From Kiritimatiellia bacterium (GTDB taxonomy: Bacteria; Verrucomicrobiota; Kiritimatiellia; RFP12; UBA1067), in the NCBI GenBank assembly GCA_024405395.1, contig JAKSOW010000006.1, forward strand, positions 1-52,189: 52,189 nt of DNA, written 5' to 3'. Below are positions 8,182 to 17,500 of the stretch, piece by piece. Below the pieces are notes generated by a model that was not told the DNA's origin, made no database searches, and saw only the letters and a list, made by a program, of their open reading frames with translations. A program made the position numbers and the translations under genes. The first letter of the stretch is position 1. Each line of letters begins with the position of its first letter.

Positions 8182-9642
8182 ATGCGCTATGCTATCATCT
8201 CCGATGTCCATGCCAATGCGGCGGCGCTGCGGGCGGTGCTGGTGGATGCGCAGGACCTGAACGCCGAGAGGGTGATCTGCCTGGGCGATGTGCTGGGGTA
8301 TGGGCCCGATCCCGTGTCAGCGCTGGAGGAGATCTACTCGCGTGTGCACGTGTGCCTGGCCGGCAATCACGATGACGCCGTCTGTGGCCGGCGCACGACA
8401 GAGGACTTCAACGATTTCGCGGCCGCCGCCGTGGCGCGGCAGCGCAAATCCCTCACCGCCGAGGCCATGGACTGGCTACGCCAGCTTCCCTACACCTACG
8501 CGACGGCTGACTTCGCCTGCGCGCACGGCGACTTCTCCGATCCCGAATCGTTCTGCTACATCCAGGATCCCGAGGATGCGCTGCCTTCCTTTGAGGAACG
8601 TGCCGAACAGCTCCTTTTTGTGGGGCACACACACAAGCCAGGCGTAATAGTCCTGAAGGGCGATGAGGAGCTCTTGGCGTATGACCCCATGGACTTCCGC
8701 CTTGAGGAAGGGCAGCGCTATGTTGTGAACGTCGGCAGCGTGGGCTATCCGCGCAGTGGGTTCTGCCGCAGCTACTACTGCATCTATGACGATGAGGCGC
8801 GGACCGTCTACTTCCGCTCGTTGCCGTTTGACCTGGAGGGCTACCGCGAGAAGATGGGCGGCAAAGGCCTGGATGAAGCGCCGTGGATGGCGGCCAGGGC
8901 CGCCCAGCGGGCAACGCCGCGGGTACGGGATGCGGCCAGCTTCGGCAAGCCTGCGAGCCCGAATGTGGTATCCAAGTCTGAGGGCCAGCAAGCGGAGCGG
9001 CCGATTGAGGCTACGCCTCCTGTGGCGTCAACGCCTGTGTCCAAGCGGCGGCCCAAGGTCCTGTTGCTGTTCGTTCTGCTCATGGTGCTGACGGCAGGCG
9101 CAGTTGGCGTATTGTATGCCAATGAGGAGGCACGGGCTGCCGTTTGTGCCCAGATTGAAACATGTCGTCAGGCGCTGAAGCAGAAATGGCCGAAGGCGAA
9201 ACAGCAGCGGACGGATCCGGCTCCCTCTGGTGTGTCGCCCCAGACCGTTGCACCTGCCGCCGTGTCCACGGGAACTGTGGCGCAGGCGATTGCCCCGGCA
9301 GTCTCTACAATGGAATGGCCCACCGTGCTGACCAATCGTGTGCAGCGTCTGGAGCCGGGACAAAAAATCTATTTCGCCGTGAAGCTGGCGCCGAAGTCCA
9401 ATCCTGTGAAGGCGCACTTGGTCTTCCGTGATAAGGAAGGCAAGGCCATGCCGGGAACAGAAATCGCCTATCCGCCTTTTTCAACGAGCTTGGCACGTGG
9501 TACGGACAAGAGCGCCGTGCCTGCGCCGGAAGGTGCGTGCGAAGTTCTGCTGGAGGCGGCAAAGGCATCGGGCCAGGGATTCTGCGAGATAACACGTTTT
9601 GAACTTGATGTGAAGGAACTTGAGAGAGGGAAAAGGAAATGA
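8182..9642 (+). CDS. calcineurin-like metallophosphoesterase with transmembrane anchor and C-terminal extension
   Basis: 486 residues. Residues 1-235 form a complete metallophosphoesterase: ISDVHANAAAL, GDVLGYGPDP, AGNHDD, a lone His region and GHTHKPG, which are the usual metal-binding blocks of small YfcE/Icc-like phosphodiesterases. A Pro/Ala/Thr-rich linker follows, then one transmembrane helix at about 293-313 (VLLLFVLLMVLTAGAVGVLYA), another low-complexity linker and a beta-rich C-terminal domain at about 375-480. The catalytic part would be cytoplasmic and the C-terminal domain periplasmic. The stop overlaps the proA start by 4 nt (ATGA). The combination suggests a membrane signalling or processing enzyme; substrate unknown. 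Confidence 0.8.
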   Translation: MRYAIISDVHANAAALRAVLVDAQDLNAERVICLGDVLGYGPDPVSALEEIYSRVHVCLAGNHDDAVCGRRTTEDFNDFAAAAVARQRKSLTAEAMDWLRQLPYTYATADFACAHGDFSDPESFCYIQDPEDALPSFEERAEQLLFVGHTHKPGVIVLKGDEELLAYDPMDFRLEEGQRYVVNVGSVGYPRSGFCRSYYCIYDDEARTVYFRSLPFDLEGYREKMGGKGLDEAPWMAARAAQRATPRVRDAASFGKPASPNVVSKSEGQQAERPIEATPPVASTPVSKRRPKVLLLFVLLMVLTAGAVGVLYANEEARAAVCAQIETCRQALKQKWPKAKQQRTDPAPSGVSPQTVAPAAVSTGTVAQAIAPAVSTMEWPTVLTNRVQRLEPGQKIYFAVKLAPKSNPVKAHLVFRDKEGKAMPGTEIAYPPFSTSLARGTDKSAVPAPEGACEVLLEAAKASGQGFCEITRFELDVKELERGKRK

Positions 9643-10853
9643 CGGTCTCCGAGGAAGTCAATAAGTTGGGCATTCAGGCGCGTGCCGCCGCCCAGGCGCT
9701 GCGTGCCTATGACACGGAACAGAAGAACAAGGCGCTTGAGCTGATTGCGCAGGCCCTGGAGGCGGCGAAAGACGATATCGTCGCCGCGAACGCCAAGGAC
9801 GTCGAGCTGGCCGCTGCCGAAGGCATGAAGCCGGCGATGCTCGATCGCCTCACGCTCACCGAGAAGCGCTTTGCCGCCATGGTCCAGGGTGTACGGGACA
9901 TCATCAGCCTGGCCGATCCCGTGGGCGAGACCATCTGGACGCGCACGCGCCCCAGCGGCATCGAAATCAAGAAGGTGCGTGAACCCTTCGGCGTGATTGC
10001 CGTCGTGTTCGAATCGCGCCCGAACGTCTTTGTGGACACCGCCGCGCTCTGCCTCAAGACCTCCAACGCCATCATCCTGCGTGGCGGGCACGAGGCGCTG
10101 CGCAGCAACCAGGCGCTCAACCGCGCGGTGCGTCGCGGTCTGGCGCTGGCGGGACTTCCGGCTGACGCCGTGCAGCTGGTGGAGACGACAGACCACGCCG
10201 CCGTGACGGAACTGGTGCGGAGCGTGGGGCTTGTGGACGTGGCCATTCCGCGCGGCGGCGAACGCCTCATCCGCGCGATGTGCGAGGCGGCGCTCATCCC
10301 CGTCCTGAAGCACTACAAGGGCGTGTGCCACATCTACGTCGATGAAGGGGCCGATCTGGACATGGCGCTCAACATCCTCGACAACGCGAAGACGCAGCGC
10401 CCGAGCGTGTGTAACGCGGCCGAGTGCCTGCTGGTGAACGCCAAGGAGGCGGCCGCCTTTTTGCCGATGGTGGAGAAGTGGGCTGCCGAGAAGGGCGTCA
10501 CGCTGCATGAGGCCGATGCCGACTGGAGCCGCGAGTGGCTGTCGCTCGACATCAACCTGGGCATTGTCGCCGACGTGAACGAGGCTGTGCACCACATCAA
10601 TCACTACGGTTCGCACCACTCCGAGGCGATCATCACGAAGGACGCCGCACGTGCGGCCATCTTCCAGCGCGACGTCGATTCGGCGGCCGTCTACTGGAAT
10701 GCCTCCACGCGTTTCACGGATGGCGGCGAGTTCGGCATGGGCGCGGAGATCGGCATCTCCACCGACAAGCTCCACGCGCGTGGGCCGATGGGACTTGAGG
10801 AGCTCACCACCTACAAGTACACCATCAAGGGCGACGGCACGATTCGCGCGTAA
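9639..10853 (+). CDS. proA: gamma-glutamyl phosphate reductase
   Basis: 404 residues, slightly shorter than the usual 415-420. It is an aldehyde-dehydrogenase-fold enzyme that converts glutamyl-5-phosphate to glutamate-5-semialdehyde in proline synthesis. Visible family blocks are REPFGVIAVVFESRPNV, ILRGGHEA, IPRGGERLI, the catalytic cysteine in RPSVCNAAE, and the C-terminal GAEIGISTDKLHARGPMGLEELTTYKY. The start overlaps the phosphoesterase stop (ATGA). No proB lies in the window, so proline genes are not clustered here. Confidence 0.95.
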   Translation: MTVSEEVNKLGIQARAAAQALRAYDTEQKNKALELIAQALEAAKDDIVAANAKDVELAAAEGMKPAMLDRLTLTEKRFAAMVQGVRDIISLADPVGETIWTRTRPSGIEIKKVREPFGVIAVVFESRPNVFVDTAALCLKTSNAIILRGGHEALRSNQALNRAVRRGLALAGLPADAVQLVETTDHAAVTELVRSVGLVDVAIPRGGERLIRAMCEAALIPVLKHYKGVCHIYVDEGADLDMALNILDNAKTQRPSVCNAAECLLVNAKEAAAFLPMVEKWAAEKGVTLHEADADWSREWLSLDINLGIVADVNEAVHHINHYGSHHSEAIITKDAARAAIFQRDVDSAAVYWNASTRFTDGGEFGMGAEIGISTDKLHARGPMGLEELTTYKYTIKGDGTIRA

Positions 10854-10878
10854 TGCGTAATCAGAGAGGACCAGACAA

Positions 10879-12498
10879 ATGAAGACAACCGTAACTGCAA
10901 CTTGCTTGGTCCTCGCCGCAATGGTGGCGCAGGGCGAGTTCAAGATGGACCGCTCTGCGATGTCCGCCAAGTACTGGGAAATCTGGAACGACGGCGTGCA
11001 GGCGAAAATCGACGCCGCCATCGAGCGCAACCGTAAGGCTGACGCCGAGATTGCGGTCGATGCGCCGGCCGGCACGGAAGTGACGGTTGAGCAGACGTCC
11101 CATGCCTTCTTCTTCGGCGCGCACATCTTCAACTACAACCAGCTCGGGAAGAAGGAGTGGAACGACCGCTACAAGGCGCTCTACGGCACGCTCTTCAACT
11201 CGGCCACGGTGGCCTTCTATTGGCGCACGCTGGAGGTCTATCCCCATGCGCCGCGTTTCGCGGAGAGCTATGAGGACACGGAGAACTTCTGGAATGCGTG
11301 CCCGCAGCCGAAGGAGCAGCCGCACTGGCGCCGCCCCGCGCCCGATCCCGTGATCAGCCATCTGAAGACGCGTGGGTGCCGCATCCATGGTCATCCTCTG
11401 GTGTGGGGCAACAACGCCTGGCACACGCCCACCTGGCTGTGGGACGACTTCTGCCCCGAGTCGGAGAAATTTGCGCTCGCGCAGGCGACGGGGGTGACGA
11501 TGCCCCAGCGGGACGTGACGCTGCCGATGGGCGTGAAGGATATGAAGGACAATGAGCGGGGGTGGGCCGCCGCCTGGCGCGCGATCTACGCCAAGCTCTC
11601 GGAAGAGGAGATCGCCAAGCTCGTGCCGACGTTCGTGAAGGCGCAGCGTGACTTCATGGCCAAGCGCATCGCGGATATCGGTGCGCGTTACGGCAGCCGT
11701 GTGGACAGCTGGGACGTGGTGAACGAATCCGCGACGGACTGGGCCGATGGGGCGAGGCGCACCTGGCCGACGGGTGAATCTTCCGCGAAGAACCGTCAGC
11801 CCGTCACCAAGAGCCGCTATGGTCTGATGCCCGCAAACTACGCCTACGAGGCGATCGTCCTGGCACGCCAGGCGATGGGCCCCAAGGCCTGGCTGAACGT
11901 CAACGAGTACAACATGGAGGCTTTCCCCGGGCAGGTCAAGGATCTGGCCGCAAACGGGGCCGACTTCGATGTGGTGGGTTCGCAGATGCACCTCTTCAAT
12001 CCCGCGGAGTCCGTGAAGATTGCCGCCGGCGAATACGCGAGTCCTTCGGTGAAGAAGAAGATCGATCCAGGCGAAATCGAGAAGACCTTTGCCGAGATCG
12101 CGGTGGCGGCTGGCGGGCGTCCTATTCACCTTTCCGAGATCACGATCACGGCGCCGGACATTTCGGCGAAGGGCCAGATGGTTCAGGCCATCATCCTGCA
12201 CAACCTCTATCGTGCCTGGTTCGCCGTGGAGAAGATGAACGGCATCACCTGGTGGAATGTCGTCGACGACTGCGGCGCGCCCGGTGAACCTTCCATCTCG
12301 GGCCTCTTCCGGCGTGACATGCGCCCGAAGACGGCGTACTTCGCGATGGACGATCTGATCAATCGCGTCTGGAAGACGAAGACCACGGCGCGAGTGGTGG
12401 ACGGCAAGGTGTCTTTCCGCGGTTTCCGCGGGCGCTATTGCCTGTCGTGGAAGGCGGCTGATGGCCGCGTGGTAAAGAAGCTGATTGACCTCCGCTGA
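10879..12498 (+). CDS. secreted GH10 endo-beta-1,4-xylanase
   Basis: 539 residues starting at the ATG after AGAGGA. A signal peptide (MKTTVTATCLVLAAMVAQG) precedes a short N-terminal beta part and a GH10 TIM barrel. Catalytic residues can be placed: acid/base E283 in WDVVNE and nucleophile E420 in HLSEIT. Other GH10 blocks are GHPLVWG, LNVNEYN and VVGSQMH. GH10 enzymes cut internal xylan bonds. The barrel is longer than a minimal GH10, with an insertion at about 195-235. It is 25 nt downstream of proA and 22 nt upstream of the GH20 gene, so likely co-transcribed. Confidence 0.9.
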   Translation: MKTTVTATCLVLAAMVAQGEFKMDRSAMSAKYWEIWNDGVQAKIDAAIERNRKADAEIAVDAPAGTEVTVEQTSHAFFFGAHIFNYNQLGKKEWNDRYKALYGTLFNSATVAFYWRTLEVYPHAPRFAESYEDTENFWNACPQPKEQPHWRRPAPDPVISHLKTRGCRIHGHPLVWGNNAWHTPTWLWDDFCPESEKFALAQATGVTMPQRDVTLPMGVKDMKDNERGWAAAWRAIYAKLSEEEIAKLVPTFVKAQRDFMAKRIADIGARYGSRVDSWDVVNESATDWADGARRTWPTGESSAKNRQPVTKSRYGLMPANYAYEAIVLARQAMGPKAWLNVNEYNMEAFPGQVKDLAANGADFDVVGSQMHLFNPAESVKIAAGEYASPSVKKKIDPGEIEKTFAEIAVAAGGRPIHLSEITITAPDISAKGQMVQAIILHNLYRAWFAVEKMNGITWWNVVDDCGAPGEPSISGLFRRDMRPKTAYFAMDDLINRVWKTKTTARVVDGKVSFRGFRGRYCLSWKAADGRVVKKLIDLR

Positions 12499-12520
12499 TT
12501 CGCGGAAGAGAGGACGGGCC

Positions 12521-13915
12521 ATGTTCGGTTCCCTGCTGTTGGCGGTGTTGCCGCTGATTCCGTATCCCCAGTCCGTCATTGAAGGGACTGGCTGCGTGGG
12601 CGATGTGGCGCCCGTCTATGAACGGGATGCGTCGCTTGGCGCCGAGGCCTATCGCCTGCGTGTGGCTGATGGACGCATTGTCGTGACCAGCGCCACGGAG
12701 GCGGGAGCCTTCTATGCGCGGCAGACTCTGAAGCAGTTGCGCCGAAAGGACGGCACGTATCCTTCCGTGGAGATTGCCGATGCGCCTGCCTTTTCGTGGC
12801 GTGGTGTGCTGCTGGACGAAAGCCGCCACTTCTGGGGAAAGGAGGTGGTCAAGCGCGTGCTGGACCGCATGGCCGCCTTCAAGCTGAACGTTCTGCATTG
12901 GCATCTCACCGATTCGCACGGCTGGCGCCTCCAGATAGACCGCTATCCCGAGCTGACCGACCGTGGCGCGCGGCGTCCGATTCCCGACTGGGACTGGAAC
13001 ATGCGTGATGCGGACGGTGCGGTTGGCGAGTACGGGCCGTACTTCTACACGAAGGATGAGGTGCGCGAGATCCTGGCCTATGCCAAGGCGCGGCACATCC
13101 GGATCATCCCCGAGATTGAGATTCCCGGCCATTCGCGCGAGGTGATTCTCTGCCATCCGAGCTTCACGTGTCTGGACTGGGGCACGTTCGTGGACATGGT
13201 GCGCACGTGCAAGCAGGTGGATCAGGCGGCGGCGCTGTGCGTGGGCAACGACGAGGTGATGACTTTCTTCGAGCATGTCTTCGATGAGGTCTGCGAACTG
13301 TTTCCAGATGAATATGTGCATATCGGCGGCGACGAGTGTCCGCGAGGCAACTGGAAGACGTGCCCCAAGTGTCAGAAGCGGATGAAGGACGAGGGCCTCA
13401 AGAACGAGGATGAGCTTCAGAGCTGGGTCACGCGGCGCTTCTCCGCCTATCTGGCGAAGAAAGGCCGCCGCATTGTCGGCTGGGATGAGATCCTTTCCGG
13501 CGGTCTGCCCGAAGGGGCTACCGTCATGAGCTGGCGTGGGGCTGAAGGCGGGATCGCCGCCGCCAATCAGGGACATTGCGCGGTGGTCTGTCCCCATCGG
13601 ATGTGCTATCTGGACTACCCTACAGGCGAGAAGGACGACACCTGCCCGTATCCGCGCTTCTGCGCCAAGACTCGCCTGCCTCTGGAGAAGGTCTATTCCT
13701 TTGATCCGCTTGCGGGCATTCCCGAGGCGCAGCACAAGTTTGTACTGGGTTCCCAGACGCTCAACTGGGGCGAGTCGACCTGGACCGAACGGGATCTCAA
13801 CTACAAGATGTGGCCGCGCACATGCGCAAATGCCGAAGTTGTCTGGACGGGAGCGAAAAAGCGCACTTATGACGATTTTCGAGCGCGGCTGGACGGTCTC
13901 TTGAAGTCTGAATGA
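12521..13915 (+). CDS. GH20 beta-N-acetylhexosaminidase-like enzyme
   Basis: 464 residues. The ATG at 12521 was chosen over an upstream frame start at 12485 because GAGAGGA is 7 nt before it and it opens a short hydrophobic export segment (MFGSLLLAVLPLIP). A GH20b-type N-terminal domain (to about 85) leads into the barrel: RGVLLDESRHFW, NVLHWHLTDSHGWRLQI, and HIGGDECP with the catalytic pair D271-E272, then VGWDEIL. GH20 enzymes release terminal GlcNAc or GalNAc by substrate-assisted catalysis, pointing to host glycans or chitin-like sugars. Two CxxC-like cysteines follow the active site (WKTCPKCQ). Confidence 0.9.
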   Translation: MFGSLLLAVLPLIPYPQSVIEGTGCVGDVAPVYERDASLGAEAYRLRVADGRIVVTSATEAGAFYARQTLKQLRRKDGTYPSVEIADAPAFSWRGVLLDESRHFWGKEVVKRVLDRMAAFKLNVLHWHLTDSHGWRLQIDRYPELTDRGARRPIPDWDWNMRDADGAVGEYGPYFYTKDEVREILAYAKARHIRIIPEIEIPGHSREVILCHPSFTCLDWGTFVDMVRTCKQVDQAAALCVGNDEVMTFFEHVFDEVCELFPDEYVHIGGDECPRGNWKTCPKCQKRMKDEGLKNEDELQSWVTRRFSAYLAKKGRRIVGWDEILSGGLPEGATVMSWRGAEGGIAAANQGHCAVVCPHRMCYLDYPTGEKDDTCPYPRFCAKTRLPLEKVYSFDPLAGIPEAQHKFVLGSQTLNWGESTWTERDLNYKMWPRTCANAEVVWTGAKKRTYDDFRARLDGLLKSE

Positions 13916-14016
13916 CGCCAATGGGACCGATTGGAGATTTTTTGTGAAAAAATTTGTCAGCTTTTGTCTATGACATGGCCTTACACAGTGTTGCCATTCA
14001 ACAGAAAGGATAGGAC

Positions 14017-14403
14017 ATGAACAAGAAAATGATGCTTACTCTCGCGCTGGTAGCGACGGCTGGTCTGGTTATGGCTCGGCCGGGGCCTGGCGGATTCCAT
14101 GGTGGACATCACGGCGGCTGGGGACATCATGGTGGTTACCACCATGGCGGCTGGGGTTACCATCATGGCGGATACCACCATCACCATTGTGGTTGGGGGT
14201 GGGGCCTGGGTGCGGCTGGCGTGGCCATCGGCACCGCCGCGGCCGTGCGGAGCTTGACCTCGCCAACGGTCATCTATTCAGGGGCAACCTATCCTGCTTA
14301 TTCCTATCCTGTCGCTCCGGCCGTCTATCCGGCGGCGCCTGTGGTTGCACCTGCGCCCGTGGTTTATCCCACATACGCACCAGGCGTCTATCGTACTTGG
14401 TGA
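14017..14403 (+). CDS. small secreted His/Gly/Trp-rich protein
   Basis: 128 residues. A signal peptide (MNKKMMLTLALVATAGLVMA) is followed by a short-period repeat of HHGGW/HHGGY units at about 27-55 with more than a dozen histidines, then a hydrophobic Gly/Ala stretch (GAAGVAIGTAAAV) and a Pro/Tyr/Ala/Val-rich tail of PVYPAAPVV type. The histidine run could bind metals such as Zn, Cu or Ni; the tail resembles low-complexity cell-wall or surface proteins. No family is recognised. AAAGGA lies upstream, and a clear terminator follows at 14425-14460, so it is probably a single-gene unit. Confidence 0.7.
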   Translation: MNKKMMLTLALVATAGLVMARPGPGGFHGGHHGGWGHHGGYHHGGWGYHHGGYHHHHCGWGWGLGAAGVAIGTAAAVRSLTSPTVIYSGATYPAYSYPVAPAVYPAAPVVAPAPVVYPTYAPGVYRTW

Positions 14404-14424
14404 AGTCTCACAACGGGTGGCGCA

Positions 14425-14460
14425 CAAAACCAGTCGGGTCCTACGGCCCGGCTGGTTTTG
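14425..14460 (+). terminator. rho-independent terminator after the His-rich gene
   Basis: A near-perfect stem CAAAACCAG-CGGG / CCCGG-CTGGTTTTG with a short loop around 14438-14444, followed by TTTG. It separates the His-rich gene from the PFOR promoter. Confidence 0.75.
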
Positions 14461-14475
14461 TTTGCATCAACCCTA

Positions 14476-14504
14476 TTGTATCTTAATGCGGATTTTGATA
14501 TAAT
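14476..14504 (+). promoter_or_regulatory. promoter for PFOR
   Basis: TTGTAT at 14476-14481, a 17-bp spacer, TATAAT at 14499-14504 with an upstream TGA. An AT-rich leader of about 45 nt contains GAAAGAAGG before the ATG at 14557. Confidence 0.75.
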
Positions 14505-14556
14505 CTCCACTCATTTTCTTAGTAAATTAAAGATAAGAGAAAGAAGGATTCGATAA

Positions 14557-17500
14557 ATGAAAACCATGACCGACGCCAATCTGGCGGTAGCGCGTGTAGC
14601 CTATGCTTGCAGTGATGTGGCTTTCATTTATCCGATTACGCCGTCGTCGCCCATGGGCGAGAAGGCCGATGAGTGCATGGCCGCCAAACGCGCGAATCTC
14701 TGGGGCGTCGTGCCGGAGATCGTGGAGATGCAGAGCGAGGGCGGAGCCGCTGGCGCGGTCCATGGTGCCGTCTCGGCCGGTGCAGTCGCCTCTACGTTCA
14801 CGTCGTCGCAGGGCCTGCTCTTGATGATCCCGAATCTCTATCGCATCGCCGGCGAACTGCTGCCGGCCGTCTTCCATGTGGCGGCACGTGCGCTGGCTGT
14901 TCATGGCACCTGTATTTTCGGCGATCATTCCGATGTGATGGCCTGCCGCCAGACGGGCATTGCGATGCTCTGCTCCGCCGGCGTTCAGGAGGCGCAGGAT
15001 CTGGCGTTGGTCGCCCACGCCGCCACATTGGAGAGCCGCGTCCCGTTCATGCATTTCTTCGATGGCTTCCGTACGTCGCACGAGGTGCAGAAGATCGACG
15101 AAGTGGACGACAAGTCCATCCGTGCCATGATCGATGACCGTTTTGTCGCTGCCCAGCGCGAACGCGGCCTCAACCCGGAGCACCCCATCATCCGTGGCAC
15201 CGTGCAGAATTCGGATGTCTATTTCCAGGGTCGTGAAGCCTCCAACAAGTTCTATGATGCGCTGCCGGAGATTGTCCAGAGGGCCATGGACAAGTTCGCG
15301 AGCCTGACGGGGCGTGCCTATCACCTCTTTGACTATGACGGTGCCGCCGATGCGGATCGTGTGATCGTCGTGATGGGCTCAGGGTCTGAAACGGTGCGCG
15401 AGACGGTTGCCGCGCTTGTGGCGCAGGGCGAAAAGGTGGGCGTGGTCACCGTGCATCTCTATCGCCCGTTTGATGCCTCGGCGCTCATCAAGGCGCTGCC
15501 CGCCACGGTGAAGGCGATTACGGTGCTGGACCGCACGAAGGAGTGCGGCAGCGAGGGCGAGCCGCTCTACCTCGACGTCCTGGGCGCCGTGGATCGCGCG
15601 TGCCGCGCGAAGTCCGTTCCGTTCGCGCGTCCAGCCATCTTCGCGGCGCGTTTCGGCCTGGGCGGCAAGGAATTCACGCCGGGCCATGTGAAGGCGGCGT
15701 TCGACAACATGTCCGCCGCCAATCCGATCGACGGCTTCGCGTTGGGCGTGGAGGACGATGTGACGGGCCGTTCGCTGGCGGCGGCGAAGGATTTCCAGCT
15801 CGTTCATCCGAACCGCCACGAGTGCGTGTTCTGGGGCCTTGGTTCCGACGGTACTGTGGGCGCGAACAAGAACTCCATCAAGATCATCGGCGCGCATACC
15901 GACTTCTTCGCGCAGGGCTATTTCGTCTATGACTCCAAGAAGGCCGGTGGCCTCACGGTGTCGCATCTGCGCTTTGGGCCCGAGCCGATCCTCAGTCCGT
16001 ATCTCTGCGAGAGCCCGCTCTTCGTCGCATGCCACAACTTCGGGTTCATCTCGAAATACGATATGCTGGCGAACATCCGCGAGGGCGGCACGTTCCTGTT
16101 GGCTTCGCCTTATGCGCCGTTGGAGACCTGGGCACACCTTCCCAAGGAGATGGCCGACCAGATCGTTGCGAAGAAGATCAACTTCTACGTGATCGACGCG
16201 GCGAAGATCGCCCGCGAGAACGGGATGGGTTCGCGCATCAACACGGTGATGCAGGCTGCCTTCTTCCGCATCTCCGGCATCCTGCCGGCCGACGAGGCGC
16301 TGCAGTACCTTAAGGAGGCTGCCGAGAAGACCTACGCCAAGAAGGGCGAGGCCGTGGTGCGCCAGAACATCGCCTGCATCACGGCGGCGGCGGACGGCAT
16401 CCGCCGCGTGGAGGTGCCGGCCACGGCGCCCGATGCGCCGCGGCGTCCGCCGATCGTGCCCGCCGAGGCCCCCACGTTTGTTCAGGAGGTCACGGCCAAG
16501 ATGATTGCCCAGAAGGGCGATGAGCTGCCCGTCTCGAAGATTCCGATCGATGGCGTGTGGCCGGTGGCGACCACGCAATGGGAGAAGCGTGGCGTGGCGG
16601 CTGATGTTCCCGTGTGGAATCCGGCGGCGTGTGTGCAGTGCGGACGTTGCGCGGGGGCCTGTCCTCATGCGGCGCTGCGCCTGAAGGCGTGCAAGGAGGA
16701 ATCGCTCGCCGGCGCGCCTGCCGGCTTCAAGAGCGCGGACGCCAAGTCGCCGTCCTATCGTCGCCATGGCGGCAAGTTTGTGGTGCAGTGCTCCACGGAG
16801 GACTGCACGGGCTGCGGTCTCTGCGTCTCGAACTGCCCGGCCGCCAAGCGCGGAGCGCTGGAGATGCAGCCGCATGAGGAGACGAATCGCGCCCGCGACC
16901 TTGCGGCCTGGAACTTCTTCCTGTCGCTGCCTGAGGCGGACTACACGAAACTCGACATGTCCAACTTCTGCGACGTGCAGCTCAAGAAGCCGCTCTTCGA
17001 GTTCTGCGGGGCCTGCGCCGGCTGCGGCGAGGCGCCATACATCCGTCTCCTCACGCAGATCTGCGGCGAACGCCTGATCGTGGCGAACGCCACGGGCTGC
17101 TCGTCGGTGTACGCCGGCAACTTGCCCACAGCACCCTATTGCACGCGCGCCGACGGCAAGGGTGTCGCCTGGGGCAATTCGCTTTTCGAGGACAACGCCG
17201 AATATGGTCTGGGCATGCGCGTCACGTGCGACAATCTTGAGGCGCGTGCGCGTGCGGAAGCCGCGAAGTTCGTGCTCGACCGCGATGAGCCCGCCGCCGT
17301 GCGCGAGGCCGCCGCCCGCGTGAGCGGCATTGACCAGGCCACGCCTCGGGGCGTGGAGGACATGCGCGCGGCCGTGACGGCGCTCAAGGCGGCGCTGGCC
17401 GGACGCACGGACGCGCGTGCCGTCTCGATGCTGGCGAATGCCGACTGGCTCATCCGCAAGAGCGTGTGGCTCATCGGCGGCGATGGCTGGGCGTACGACA

